A DNA stretch of 64,000 nt from Bacteroidales bacterium UBA1745 (GCA_002314885.1 DCHT01000066.1:10116-74115); one strand, 5' to 3'. Positions 1 to 8,082 are shown, numbered from the stretch's first letter. Numbers and translations are program-made. Notes: generated by a model not told the origin, from the letters alone.

Positions 1-340
1 GGTCATTGTTGGTGCCGAAACGAGGGTCAACGCGATAGAAATCGATGACGTCATAACCGCCGTCGATCCAGCCTGAAACGAATATTGGATTGAACCATAC
101 GACCTTTACACCGAGGTCGGCGATATAGTCCAATTTCTCAATCACGCCCCTCAGGTCGCCGATTCCGTTGCCATCCGAATCCTTATAAGAAGACGGATAG
201 ACCTGGTAAATGACGGCGTCGTTAAGCCAGGAAGGACCTTTGGTCCAAGTCTGGTAGTCGTTAGATGCAGTCTGCGCCAGCGCTGTCTGAAAACTGACAG
301 TCGCCGCCAAGCTTAAAGCAATTTTTGCAATTCTCTTCAT
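1..340 (-). CDS. GH13 alpha-amylase-family glycosidase, N-terminal part (runs off the left edge)
   Basis: Only the first 113 residues are inside the window; the gene continues beyond base 1. The start codon at 338-340 opens a Sec signal peptide (MKRIAKIALSLAATVSF, ending near TALAQ), so the enzyme is exported to the periplasm or surface. After a short linker come classic GH13 features: the opening strand WLNDAVIYQVYPSSYKDSDG, then GIGDLRGVIEKLDYIADLGV and a WFNPIF strand followed by GGYDVIDFYRVDPRFG. GH13 enzymes hydrolyse or transfer alpha-glucosidic bonds. The catalytic Asp/Glu residues lie outside the window, so alpha-amylase, alpha-glucosidase and trehalose-type activities cannot be separated. 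A well-formed Bacteroidales promoter lies just upstream on the same strand. The family call is secure; the substrate is not. Confidence 0.9.
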   Translation of the reverse strand, partial: MKRIAKIALSLAATVSFQTALAQTASNDYQTWTKGPSWLNDAVIYQVYPSSYKDSDGNGIGDLRGVIEKLDYIADLGVKVVWFNPIFVSGWIDGGYDVIDFYRVDPRFGTNND

Positions 341-350
341 ATATCCCATA

Positions 351-370
351 ACTGTGGTATACTGTGGTAT
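351..370. repeat. Perfect tandem duplication of a 10-base unit
   Basis: ACTGTGGTAT occurs twice back to back, in the leader between the GH13 promoter -7 element and the GH13 start codon. It may be a regulator site or a replication-slippage duplication; the sequence does not decide. Confidence 0.8.
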
Positions 371-378
371 CTATACTG

Positions 379-410
379 CAAATTTATGCGAAAGAAAGTT
401 GAAAGACAAA
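379..410 (-). promoter_or_regulatory. Bacteroidales-type promoter of the GH13 gene
   Basis: Read on the minus strand there is TTTG (410-407), a 20-base spacer, then TAAATTTG (386-379). This matches the Bacteroides -33/-7 consensus TTTG-N19/20-TAnnTTTG. It lies about 40 bases upstream of the GH13 start codon and is the best-formed promoter seen in the window. Confidence 0.75.
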
Positions 411-428
411 TTTTTCGTATTATTTGAC

Positions 429-436
429 TAAATTTG
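429..436 (+). promoter_or_regulatory. -7 promoter element (TAAATTTG) of the PHP phosphodiesterase gene
   Basis: TAAATTTG fits TAnnTTTG and lies 37 bases upstream of the start at 474. No convincing TTTG is found at the -33 position, so this is a partial promoter call. The element sits in the 133-base divergent interval shared with the GH13 gene. Confidence 0.5.
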
Positions 437-473
437 TTTCTAATCACCGATTGTAACTAAACATATATTCTAT

Positions 474-1619
474 ATGAACCGCTTCTTTTATTGTCTTGCC
501 GCTGTGCTGCTCTGTTCTTGCTCAACGGCCGTTCACGCACAGAAAATGCCTGAGAATTCCGACGACCGTGTATTCTGCTATAAGATGCAGACCGGCATCC
601 GCAACAACGTCGCAATCCCCGATATTCCGGGTTATATGACGCTCAAGTGCGATTTTCACATCCATACTTGCTATGCCGACGCACAGGTGACGCCTAAGGG
701 CCGTGTGCAGGAGGCCTGGTACGACGGACTGGACGTGGTGAGCGTTTCCGAGCACATCGGAGTGCACAAGACGGGCATCGCTTTCGAGGACCACAACCTC
801 GTGAACCAGCAGGCGATAGAGGCCGCCAAGGGCTATGGAATGCTCGTGGTGCCTGGTATCGAGCTCACCCGTGCGAAGCCTTTCGGACATTTCAATCTGC
901 TGTTCGTGAAGGACGCGAGCGTGTTCTCCGAAGTGCGTTATGAACTCGACGAGGAGGGCAAGCCGAAGGTGGATCCTGAGACTGGCGTGAGACTGAATGA
1001 TATGGAGACTCTGCGTGCCGACATCAAGGCGGGCGAGGAGCAGGGCTGCTTCTTCCAGTGGAACCATCCGGGCTGGCCTGACAAGAAGAGCGACTGGTTT
1101 GACATCCAGACCGAAATGCTCAAGGCCGGACACCTCAATGCGATGGAAATCTGCAACCACGCGGAGTGGTATCCGAGGGTGCTCGACTACTTCGACCAGT
1201 ACCATATTCCTATGGTTGCCAACACCGACCAGCACAACCCGACTGCGGTCGATTTCGGCCACACAATGCGTCCTATGACACTTGTGTTCGCGAAGGAGTA
1301 CACTCTCGAGAGCCTCAGGGAGGCGATGTTCGCTGGCCGTATGGTGGCCTTCTGGGACCAGACTCTCGCAGGTGACGAGAAACTTCTCGAGGAGCTCGTG
1401 CACGCCTGCCTGAAGGTGAAGGTCATCGACGAGGCGAAGGGCCGCATCGAGATTACCAACAACTCAGACATCCGCTTCGAGACCCTCTACGGCGACCACA
1501 TGAACCCAGTGGTGTTCTATCCTCACAAGGCAGTCATCTGCACCATCAAGAAGGGCAAGAAGATCAGTTTCGAGAACTGCTACATCGGCAGAGCCAAGCT
1601 GCAGACCAACGTTTGGTAA
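474..1619 (+). CDS. Exported PHP-domain phosphodiesterase (Sb-PDE-like)
   Basis: This 381-residue protein has an N-terminal signal peptide (MNRFFYCLAAVLLCSCSTAV, cleavage near HAQ; the CSC could alternatively be a lipobox). The PHP metal-binding motif is CDFHIHTCYAD near residues 59-69. Later metal-ligand motifs are SEHIGVH, HFNLLFV, WNHPGW, EICNHAEW and NTDQHNP. PHP proteins use a multinuclear metal site to hydrolyse phosphate esters. The exported Bacteroidota relatives are usually annotated as Sb-PDE family phosphodiesterases, after the Sphingobium enzyme acting on organophosphate diesters; the natural substrate here is unknown. The C-terminal 90 residues form a small beta-rich domain. The next gene, a symporter, begins 24 bases downstream and may be co-transcribed. 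Confidence 0.82.
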   Translation: MNRFFYCLAAVLLCSCSTAVHAQKMPENSDDRVFCYKMQTGIRNNVAIPDIPGYMTLKCDFHIHTCYADAQVTPKGRVQEAWYDGLDVVSVSEHIGVHKTGIAFEDHNLVNQQAIEAAKGYGMLVVPGIELTRAKPFGHFNLLFVKDASVFSEVRYELDEEGKPKVDPETGVRLNDMETLRADIKAGEEQGCFFQWNHPGWPDKKSDWFDIQTEMLKAGHLNAMEICNHAEWYPRVLDYFDQYHIPMVANTDQHNPTAVDFGHTMRPMTLVFAKEYTLESLREAMFAGRMVAFWDQTLAGDEKLLEELVHACLKVKVIDEAKGRIEITNNSDIRFETLYGDHMNPVVFYPHKAVICTIKKGKKISFENCYIGRAKLQTNVW

Positions 1620-1643
1620 AGTGGTGCATCTTTTACTTGTAGT

Positions 1644-3020
1644 ATGAACGGACTCAACGACATTTTAAGCTCTATTTCAGGCTTCCTTTGGGGCTGGCCT
1701 ATGATTATCCTGCTTCTGGGAACGCATCTGTTCCTGACGGCACGCCTGCGCTTTCCCCAGCGCTACATTTTCAAGGCTATCAAGATTTCATTCCGCAAGG
1801 ACAAAGGCGCGGACGGCGATGTGAGCCAGTTCGGCGCATTGGCCACTGCTTTGGCTGCCACTATCGGCACCGGCAACATCGTCGGTGTGGGCACTGCCAT
1901 CGCTCTGGGCGGCCCGGGTGCCGTTTTCTGGTGCTGGCTGACCGGTGTGTTCGGAATCGCCACCAAGTATGGTGAGGGCCTGCTGGCCATCAAATATCGC
2001 GTTACCGACGCCGACGGCAAGATGCAGGGCGGCCCTATGTATGCGCTCGAAAGGGGATTGGGCCAGACTTGGCTCGGAGTCCTTTTCGCGATCTTCACGG
2101 CCCTTGCGTCATTCGGTATAGGCAGTACCGTCCAGGCGAATGCGATCAGCACTATGACCACCAACGTCTTCGGCATCGATCCCGTCATCATCGGTGGCAT
2201 AGTCACAATATTGGCAACTATGGTCATCGTGGGCGGCGTAAAGAACATATCCAAGGTCTGCACAGCCCTGGTACCGTTTATGGCACTGTTATATATAATA
2301 GGTTGCATAGTCATACTCATTATGAATTCGGCCTACGTGTGGCCGGCGCTCAAACTCATAGTCTGCTCAGCCTTCAACCCTGCGGCTGCAGGCGGCGGCT
2401 TCTTGGGCGCGAGCATAATGATGGCGGCGAGATATGGTATCGCACGCGGTCTCTTCAGCAACGAGTCCGGTCTCGGATCGGCGCCTATCGTGGCGGCTGC
2501 GGCAAAGACGAAAAATCCTGTACGTCAGGCACTTGTGTCCAGTACGGGCACTTTCTGGGATACGGTCATCATCTGCGCAATGACGGGTATAGTAATCGTC
2601 AGCAGCATACTCGCATATCCGGATATCAGCTTTGAGAACGGCGGCGTCCTGACGACTATGGCCTTCAGCAAGATCCCTTACGTGGGTTCGCCTCTGCTGG
2701 CCTTCGGTTCGCTGACTTTCGCCTTCAGTACCATCCTGGGCTGGAGTTACTACGGCGAAAGGGCGATGGAGTACGTGGCCAGCAAGACCAAGCTCTACAA
2801 ACGCCTGGGCTCCAAGCCATTCATCAACACTTACAGGGCCATATTCCTCATTACGGTCTTCCTGGGCGCGGTCATAAGCCTCGACCTGGTGTGGAACCTG
2901 GCAGATATCTTCAACGCCCTTATGGCGATTCCTAACCTCCTCGCCCTGCTGCTGTTGAGCGGCGTGATCGTGAAGGAGACCAAGGATTATCTGTGGAATG
3001 GAAAAATAGACAAGGAATAG
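1644..3020 (+). CDS. AGCS-family alanine/glycine:cation symporter
   Basis: A 458-residue polytopic inner-membrane protein with the signature of the amino acid carrier (AGCS, AlsT/DagA) family: the loop GDVSQFGALATALAATIGTG, then NIVGVGTAIALGGPGAVFW, and the later motif ARGLFSNESGLGSAPI. Family members couple Na+ or H+ entry to uptake of alanine or glycine. Length and the run of roughly 10-11 hydrophobic segments are normal. It starts 24 bases after the phosphodiesterase gene and its stop is 2 bases before the ATG of the kinase-like gene, so the three genes probably form an operon. The exact amino acid substrate is not determinable from sequence. Confidence 0.93.
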   Translation: MNGLNDILSSISGFLWGWPMIILLLGTHLFLTARLRFPQRYIFKAIKISFRKDKGADGDVSQFGALATALAATIGTGNIVGVGTAIALGGPGAVFWCWLTGVFGIATKYGEGLLAIKYRVTDADGKMQGGPMYALERGLGQTWLGVLFAIFTALASFGIGSTVQANAISTMTTNVFGIDPVIIGGIVTILATMVIVGGVKNISKVCTALVPFMALLYIIGCIVILIMNSAYVWPALKLIVCSAFNPAAAGGGFLGASIMMAARYGIARGLFSNESGLGSAPIVAAAAKTKNPVRQALVSSTGTFWDTVIICAMTGIVIVSSILAYPDISFENGGVLTTMAFSKIPYVGSPLLAFGSLTFAFSTILGWSYYGERAMEYVASKTKLYKRLGSKPFINTYRAIFLITVFLGAVISLDLVWNLADIFNALMAIPNLLALLLLSGVIVKETKDYLWNGKIDKE

Positions 3021-3022
3021 AT

Positions 3023-3925
3023 ATGGAAACTGTGGATATGAGCCGTTACGTCCAGAACGGTGCCGGTGCGAACGGAGAGAGTTTCGACTGCCTCGACGAC
3101 GAGAGCGTAATGCTCAAATTGTACAATGCCTCATATCCGATCCAGCCGGTGATCGACGAGCTGGAGATAGCCAGACTGGTCTATGACCTGGGCGTGCCTT
3201 CTCCGAAGCCGGGCGAACTGGTGGAGGTGGACGGCCGCGTGGGCATCAAGTTCCGCAAGGTGCTGGGAAAGCGCAGCTACAGCCGTGCCCTGGCCGACGA
3301 GCCTGAGAGGGTAGAGGAGTTTGCGCGCGAATTCGCGGTCTATGCCAAGAAACTCCATTCCACTGTCTGTCCAGAGGAGATGTTCCCGGAGGAGAAACCG
3401 CAGTTCCTGGCCCTGCTGGATGCTTACGAAGGCCTCAGCGAGCAGGAATACGAGATTCTGCGCCGCTTCATCCTCAGCCTGCCGGACTGCAACACTGCCG
3501 TCCACGGCGATCTGCACACAGGCAATCTGCTCACGACGCTTCCTAAGGGTGCGCCGCTTTCAAGCCCTCACGAGGTGCTTTTCATTGATCTGGGCTATTT
3601 CGCCAGCGGATGTCCTCTGTTGGACATAGGTATGCTCGATGCCGTCTGCAACTATGGGAATGAGGAGTATCGCATCAAGGAAATGCACGTGGGCCACGAA
3701 ATCACCAGCAAGTTCTGGAAGTATTTCGTGGACGAGTATTTCTTTGCTGCTGACAAACTCGGCGAATACTGGTTCGGCGAGGGTGTGAGGCCTGAGGACA
3801 TAGAGGAGAGAATGCTGCCTTACACCGCAGTGAAGATGCTTCTGGTAGCCTTCAATGCGGGTTTTATGCCTCCTGAATATGTCCGTCTGATGAAAGATGC
3901 CCTGAGGCTTCTTACTGAATCTTGA
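3023..3925 (+). CDS. APH/choline-kinase-fold phosphotransferase
   Basis: A 300-residue protein of the aminoglycoside phosphotransferase fold, resembling the TIGR02172-type group found in Bacteroides and Fibrobacter. The catalytic loop is NTAVHGDLHTGNLL (Asp of HGD) and the metal-binding segment is FIDLGYFASG followed by PLLDIGML. A GTG at 2993 would extend it by ten residues into the upstream symporter gene; I prefer the ATG at 3023, two bases after that stop, because residues before it look non-conserved. There is no signal peptide, so it is cytosolic. The substrate could be a small alcohol or sugar; an antibiotic is unlikely given the housekeeping context. Its 3' end overlaps the convergent STAS gene by 14 bases. 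Confidence 0.8.
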   Translation: METVDMSRYVQNGAGANGESFDCLDDESVMLKLYNASYPIQPVIDELEIARLVYDLGVPSPKPGELVEVDGRVGIKFRKVLGKRSYSRALADEPERVEEFAREFAVYAKKLHSTVCPEEMFPEEKPQFLALLDAYEGLSEQEYEILRRFILSLPDCNTAVHGDLHTGNLLTTLPKGAPLSSPHEVLFIDLGYFASGCPLLDIGMLDAVCNYGNEEYRIKEMHVGHEITSKFWKYFVDEYFFAADKLGEYWFGEGVRPEDIEERMLPYTAVKMLLVAFNAGFMPPEYVRLMKDALRLLTES

Positions 3926-4214
3926 TGATCTGGGAGAAGCCGGTGATGTCGAAGACTTCCCTTACATTTGGCTGCATACCGGTGAGTACGAGCGAGCCGC
4001 CCTTGGCGTTGACGCTCTTCTGAAGCATCAGGAATGACCTGAGGCCGAGGCTGGAAGTGTAGTCCATTTCGCTGCAGTCGATTTCGATGTCGGCCTTTTC
4101 TCCTTCCATAAGGGGTTTGATGACCTCCTGGAACTGAGGTGCGGTGGTGGTGTCGAGCCTGCCGGAAATCTTGATGCAGGTCTTGTTGTTCTCGTTGGTG
4201 ACTTTTACTTCCAT
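3912..4214 (-). CDS. STAS-domain anti-sigma-factor antagonist
   Basis: A 100-residue single-domain STAS protein of the SpoIIAA/RsbV type: an N-terminal strand, ISGRLDTTTAPQF, IEIDCSEMDYTSSLGLRSF, and a C-terminal helix ending FDITGFSQIIKI. The DYTSSLG segment holds the Ser (54 or 55) that partner kinases phosphorylate in this family. In the phosphorylated state such proteins release the kinase; PP2C phosphatases reset them. The gene lies one base downstream of the RsbW-like kinase gene on the same strand, and a SpoIIE/RsbU-type phosphatase is divergently encoded just beyond, giving all three parts of a partner switch. No sigma factor is adjacent. Confidence 0.9.
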   Translation of the reverse strand: MEVKVTNENNKTCIKISGRLDTTTAPQFQEVIKPLMEGEKADIEIDCSEMDYTSSLGLRSFLMLQKSVNAKGGSLVLTGMQPNVREVFDITGFSQIIKIQ

Positions 4215-4215
4215 A

Positions 4216-4632
4216 TTAATTGTTAGTTTCTATTCTGATTGACATAGAGAGGGCATTGCAGCCGTCCTTGTATTCGTATCTGACGCTGTCCATCATCTGC
4301 TTGCAGAGGAAGATTCCGAGGCCTCCTATCTGCCTTTCTTCGGCGGAGAGGGTGATGTCGGGGTCCGGGATGTCGAGCGGGTTGAATGGGGTGCCGGCAT
4401 CGCGCAGGGTGACTACCAGGGAACCGTCGATTCTTTCGGTTTCCGCCTCGAGCCATCCGTCGCCGCGCTTGTAGGCGTAGCTGACTATGTTTTCAACCGC
4501 TTCTTCCACGCAGAGACGTATTCTGAAGAGCAGTTCGTCGTCCTGAGGCATCTCAGTGGCCGACATAAGCTGCTCGACGATTTCAGCGCATCTCTCGGTT
4601 ATCGGTTCGAATCTGATCAACATATTCCTCAA
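4216..4632 (-). CDS. RsbW/SpoIIAB-like serine kinase (HATPase_c_2)
   Basis: A 138-residue GHKL ATPase-fold protein with the N box CVEEAVENIVSYAY, the G1 box RDAGTPFNPL and the G2 box IGGLGIFLCKQMMD. These are the ATP-binding signatures of anti-sigma kinases of the RsbW/SpoIIAB type. It would bind and phosphorylate the STAS protein encoded one base downstream. The ATG is at 4632, about 60 bases from the divergent phosphatase gene, so the two transcripts share a very short control region. The regulated partner (sigma factor or other effector) is not encoded nearby; in Bacteroidota such switches may control something other than a sigma factor. Confidence 0.9.
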   Translation of the reverse strand: MRNMLIRFEPITERCAEIVEQLMSATEMPQDDELLFRIRLCVEEAVENIVSYAYKRGDGWLEAETERIDGSLVVTLRDAGTPFNPLDIPDPDITLSAEERQIGGLGIFLCKQMMDSVRYEYKDGCNALSMSIRIETNN

Positions 4633-4669
4633 TTCATCTGAATGATTTTCAAAGTTACCAAAAGTTGAT

Positions 4670-4677
4670 TAATTTTG
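4670..4677 (+). promoter_or_regulatory. -7 promoter element (TAATTTTG) of the PP2C phosphatase gene
   Basis: TAATTTTG fits TAnnTTTG, with a T-rich TTTTC at 4646-4650 near the -33 position. It lies 18 bases before the ATG at 4696. Because it covers a TTG in frame at 4675, it argues against that upstream start and for the ATG. Confidence 0.55.
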
Positions 4678-4695
4678 ACGCAATTATTCCTGAAT

Positions 4696-6573
4696 ATGAC
4701 TGTCAATCCAAGACAATCCTTCAAACTGAAGTTAATTCTGAGCATTCTGTGCTCTTCTTTCACAGCTTTCCTGCTGATTTTCTCAGCGGCTGTGTACTTC
4801 ACGTCCCAGGAGATCGAGGAGAGTGCAGCCAACATAGTCAGTTCCAAGCTTCTTATGGCCACGAGGGCAATTGACGACGACTTGACTGATATGGAGATAT
4901 CGGCCCACAATATGGCCGGGATGATTTCTTCTCCATATATCAAGTTCGAACTCAAGAATGCTTCTGCCGTGTGCAGGGGCTTCCTCAAGTCGAATCCGCA
5001 CGTGCAGGGCGTCTGCACCGGTTATGAGGATGGCTCCATATTCAACCATCCGGGCCCTTGGTGCCCATACGTGATGCGCAGGGGAGAGGAGTTCATCTTC
5101 AACGACATTTCCCTGAAATACGACTTCCAGAAAGCTGATTGGTACCGCATTCCTTTTGAGACGCGCAAGCCTTACTGGACAAATCCTTTCGTAGAGGTCA
5201 ACGGCACCATCATCACTTCCTACAATGTACCTATCATAGATCCTAGGGACAACGAGGTCAAGTGCGTGCTGGCAGTGGACCTGAATCTCAACGAACTTTC
5301 TGATTCGCTGAAGTTGCTCAGACCGTACAAGGGTTCCGAACTCTATCTCATAAGCGACGACGGTTGCTATATTGCCCATCCGGAGCGCGACAGCGTTATG
5401 GTGGCTTACGCATCGGAGGAACTGATTGAATTCGCTCATTCGGATGAACTGATCTATCTGAGCAAGAAGGGAAGGGAGAAGGTCTATTACTTCCATTCCA
5501 CCGTTGCCAAGACTGGCTGGGAAGTCCTGCTTTCCGTGCCTCGCAGCGCTTTCATCGACCGTTCGAACAGGATGCTGAACATCATCCTCATCGATATGCT
5601 CATAGGCCTGATTCTGCTTCTGTTGGGCGCTATGTATGTCATCAACAAGCTCACGAAGCCTCTTGAGACCTTCGCTGAGGCGGCCAGACAGATCGCCCAC
5701 GGAGATTTTAAGGTGGACCTGCCTGTCATCACCGACAACAACGAGCTGTACGACCTCAGGGCCGCCCTGGCTTCGATGGAGGTGTCGCTCGACAGGTATA
5801 TGCGCGAATTGGAGGAGACCAGCAGCAAGAAGGCTTCCATCGAGAGGGAGCTGGACATCGCCAGGAGCATACAGATGGCGATGATCCCGAAGATCTTCCC
5901 TCCTTATCCTGAGCGCGACAATCTGGACATTTACGCGTCCCTGACGCCTGCACAGGCTGTCGGAGGCGATCTCTATGACTTCGTACTGCTCGAGGACAAG
6001 TTCTTCTTCTGCGTCGGCGACGTGTCCGGAAAGGGCGTGCCTGCATCCTTGCTGATGGCGATCACACGTACTCTTTTCCGCAACAACGCCACTTTGGACA
6101 GGACTCCTGCCGATATAGCCCGCATACTCAACAATGCCCTTACGGACGGCAATGATATGGGCTATTTCGTGACTATGATGATCGGCACCATCGACCTGAA
6201 GACAGGGGAGTGCCGCATCTGCAACTGCGGCCATAACCTGCCTGTGACGAACAATCCATATCAGCTCTGTGAACTGCCGGCCAATATCGCCCTCGGCGTC
6301 GTGCTGGGCTTCGAGTATAAGGAAGTGGTTTCACAGATGACTCCTGGCAGCCTGCTGATGCTTTACACAGACGGCATCACTGAGGCAGAGAACAAGGAGG
6401 GCGAGCTATATGAGGAAAAACGCCTCCTGAGCTGCCTGAGTGCAATGGATGAGGGCTGCAACAGCAAGGAGATCGTGGACAGGCTGAAGGCCGATGTGAA
6501 CGAGTTTGCAGACGGAGCTCAGCAGAGTGACGACATCACCCTGCTCTGCCTGCGCTGCAATCGCCTTGGTTAA
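4696..6573 (+). CDS. Membrane PP2C phosphatase with Cache sensor and HAMP (RsbU/SpoIIE-type)
   Basis: A 625-residue sensor phosphatase. Order of parts: TM helix (about 13-35), extracytoplasmic double-Cache-like sensor region (about 45-290), second TM helix (about 295-315), HAMP linker, a coiled coil (EETSSKKASIERELDIARSI) and the PP2C domain to the C-terminus. The metal-binding acidic motifs are all present: AVGGDLYDF, VGDVSGKGVPASL, LYTDGITEAENKEG and QQSDDITLLCL. Such enzymes dephosphorylate STAS antagonists, and the STAS protein and its kinase are encoded divergently next door, so this is very likely their input phosphatase. The ligand of the Cache domain is unknown. The ATG at 4696 is chosen over an upstream TTG that sits inside the promoter. 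The stop lies one base from the convergent synthetase gene. Confidence 0.9.
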   Translation: MTVNPRQSFKLKLILSILCSSFTAFLLIFSAAVYFTSQEIEESAANIVSSKLLMATRAIDDDLTDMEISAHNMAGMISSPYIKFELKNASAVCRGFLKSNPHVQGVCTGYEDGSIFNHPGPWCPYVMRRGEEFIFNDISLKYDFQKADWYRIPFETRKPYWTNPFVEVNGTIITSYNVPIIDPRDNEVKCVLAVDLNLNELSDSLKLLRPYKGSELYLISDDGCYIAHPERDSVMVAYASEELIEFAHSDELIYLSKKGREKVYYFHSTVAKTGWEVLLSVPRSAFIDRSNRMLNIILIDMLIGLILLLLGAMYVINKLTKPLETFAEAARQIAHGDFKVDLPVITDNNELYDLRAALASMEVSLDRYMRELEETSSKKASIERELDIARSIQMAMIPKIFPPYPERDNLDIYASLTPAQAVGGDLYDFVLLEDKFFFCVGDVSGKGVPASLLMAITRTLFRNNATLDRTPADIARILNNALTDGNDMGYFVTMMIGTIDLKTGECRICNCGHNLPVTNNPYQLCELPANIALGVVLGFEYKEVVSQMTPGSLLMLYTDGITEAENKEGELYEEKRLLSCLSAMDEGCNSKEIVDRLKADVNEFADGAQQSDDITLLCLRCNRLG

Positions 6574-6574
6574 G

Positions 6575-7612
6575 CTATTTCTGGATAAAGCTAAGATGAG
6601 AAGCCTGGTCGAGCACTCTCTCAGCCCGGCTTCTGTTGTATTCGGACTCTCCGTCGAGGAGGTCAAAGAGGAACTTGAGTCCGAGCACTCCGCCGCCCTG
6701 GCAGATGATGTGGACGATCAGAAGGTCCTGTACTGCCAGGCTTGAGGAGATGATGTCGAGGTCGGTGCCGCCGATCTGGAGCACTGCAAGCTGGTAGGCG
6801 TTCTCCTCGTGAGTCTTGATGAGTTTCTCGATATCGCCGAGAGTCTTGAAGCCAAGTTTGTGGAATGCCTCGAGATAAGGCATCAGGGAAGCGCTGTGGA
6901 TCTCTGCCTGATTGATTGCTGCAACTCTTTTGTTGAGCTTGTCAAATGGATTGAGTGTCAAGTACTTGCGATATGTGTCGCCGTTGAGAGGAATCTTTTC
7001 GAAGTCGCCGTCCTCGACCAGTGCCTGCACCTTCCTGCGGTAGTCGGTGATGCTGGTCCTGATCCTGGCGAATTCGTCGTCGGCGAGTTCCAGCATTCCG
7101 GCCAGGCGGTTCATATTGCGTATGTGCTCCCTCGGTATCTCGACGTCGCTCTTGTAGCCTGTGTCGTGATGCATAGTCGCCCACATATGCTGGAGCAAGG
7201 TGCGCATCTGGAGTTCGAATCTCTGGTTATGTCCAGGCAGTCTGCAGATGTAGTGCAGGGAATTGTAGCCGAAACTGTCGATCTCGTGCATCTTGCGCTT
7301 GTCCACTGAGTTTTCCCAGTCCACTTCGAAGAGGTTCTCCGCAATGGCGGCGATCTTGTCCACGTCGTCGGTGTAGAAGGTGATGACCCTGACGCCTACG
7401 ATGTCGGTGATGTCGGAAAGGCTGTGATACTTGCTGCCCTTGAGTTCTAGTTTGCCCGCAAGGCTGGCTTCAGTCTTTACACGGCCCTCCACTGCAGCCA
7501 CGACGAGGTTGTTGTCCTTCATAGCCTGACGCAGCTTGGCGAGGATCTCGTCCTTCAGGGTTTCTGACTCCTGTAGGCTTTCCCTGTATTCTTCGAGTAT
7601 CAACTGGTTCAT
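6575..7612 (-). CDS. RelA/SpoT-type (p)ppGpp synthetase-domain protein without an HD domain
   Basis: A 345-residue protein. The N-terminal 200 residues form the RelA/SpoT nucleotidyltransferase fold: VEGRVKTEASLAGKLELKG, then YHSLSDITDIVGVRVITFYT, the G-loop SFGYNSLHYIC and the strand FELQMRTLLQHMWATMHHDT. These motifs contain the substrate-binding and catalytic residues of pyrophosphokinases, so activity (transfer of pyrophosphate from ATP to GDP/GTP or another acceptor) is plausible. The C-terminal 140 residues are helical and lack recognisable TGS or ACT domains, unlike long Rel. The start codon overlaps the stop of the HD hydrolase gene by four bases (ATGA), so the two are translationally coupled. 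The result is a split RSH; a toxin-antitoxin role is one possible reading. Confidence 0.88.
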   Translation of the reverse strand: MNQLILEEYRESLQESETLKDEILAKLRQAMKDNNLVVAAVEGRVKTEASLAGKLELKGSKYHSLSDITDIVGVRVITFYTDDVDKIAAIAENLFEVDWENSVDKRKMHEIDSFGYNSLHYICRLPGHNQRFELQMRTLLQHMWATMHHDTGYKSDVEIPREHIRNMNRLAGMLELADDEFARIRTSITDYRRKVQALVEDGDFEKIPLNGDTYRKYLTLNPFDKLNKRVAAINQAEIHSASLMPYLEAFHKLGFKTLGDIEKLIKTHEENAYQLAVLQIGGTDLDIISSSLAVQDLLIVHIICQGGGVLGLKFLFDLLDGESEYNRSRAERVLDQASHLSFIQK

Positions 7613-8082
7613 TTCTTCTTGCTTTGAATGGTTTCGAGGGCTTTTTCGTGCTTGCGGTTGATGCGGCTGATCTTCTCGTACAATGCAGTGTCACCGTCTT
7701 CCTGAGCCTTCTTTTCGGTCTTTGCGCCGCGGTGGAGGTTGTGGCTGAGGTCGTTCAGCTTGACCTGCATCGCGATATCGTTGCCGGAATCGATTATGCC
7801 GTCGACGTAGTTCTCGTATGGAACGGATTTGTCGCGGGTACAGAGACGCAGAGCCTCGATTATGTGGCTCTGGAAGCCCATTTCGGCGAGGTCGTCGAAG
7901 CTGATGTCACTGTCTTCGACCACGTCGTGGAGGAAGCCCACGATCATTTCGTCCTGGGTCTTTCCGGCCATTCCCACAGCCAGGGAGTGGAGTACTGCCG
8001 GCTTGCCGTCCAGATCCTTCTGTCCCCTGAATGTGGTCAGTGCGAGCTCTATGGCCTCTTCTATTCCTGCGATTTTACCCAT
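7609..8082 (-). CDS. Small HD-domain alarmone-hydrolase-like protein (MESH1/RSH-HD type)
   Basis: A 157-residue single-domain HD protein resembling the hydrolase half of RelA/SpoT: PAVLHSLAVG (His32), VGFLHDVVEDSD (His52-Asp53), the helix ALRLCTRDKSVPYENYVDGI and the final ligand motif VKLNDLSHNLHRG (Asp111). These supply the metal-binding H...HD...D set of (p)ppGpp hydrolases. The C-terminus is a charged helix ending in KKK. It lies directly upstream of, and overlaps by four bases, the synthetase-domain gene, the order seen in some hydrolase-antitoxin/alarmone-synthetase-toxin pairs. Its ATG is only four bases after the stop of the TolC-like gene, so it may be read through from the efflux operon. 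Confidence 0.85.
   Translation of the reverse strand: MGKIAGIEEAIELALTTFRGQKDLDGKPAVLHSLAVGMAGKTQDEMIVGFLHDVVEDSDISFDDLAEMGFQSHIIEALRLCTRDKSVPYENYVDGIIDSGNDIAMQVKLNDLSHNLHRGAKTEKKAQEDGDTALYEKISRINRKHEKALETIQSKKK

Noticed and set aside
522..1403. A 293-codon open frame opposite the PHP phosphodiesterase
   Set aside because: Same antisense artefact; the plus-strand product has intact metal motifs and a signal peptide.
4675..4695. TTG start for the PP2C phosphatase
   Set aside because: The TTG is part of the TAATTTTG promoter element; the ATG at 4696 follows at a normal distance.
4783..6234. A 483-codon open frame on the minus strand opposite the PP2C phosphatase gene
   Set aside because: Its translation is low-complexity, Val/Arg/His-rich and lacks any domain, whereas the plus strand encodes a full Cache-HAMP-PP2C protein. 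It is a by-product of GC-biased codons.
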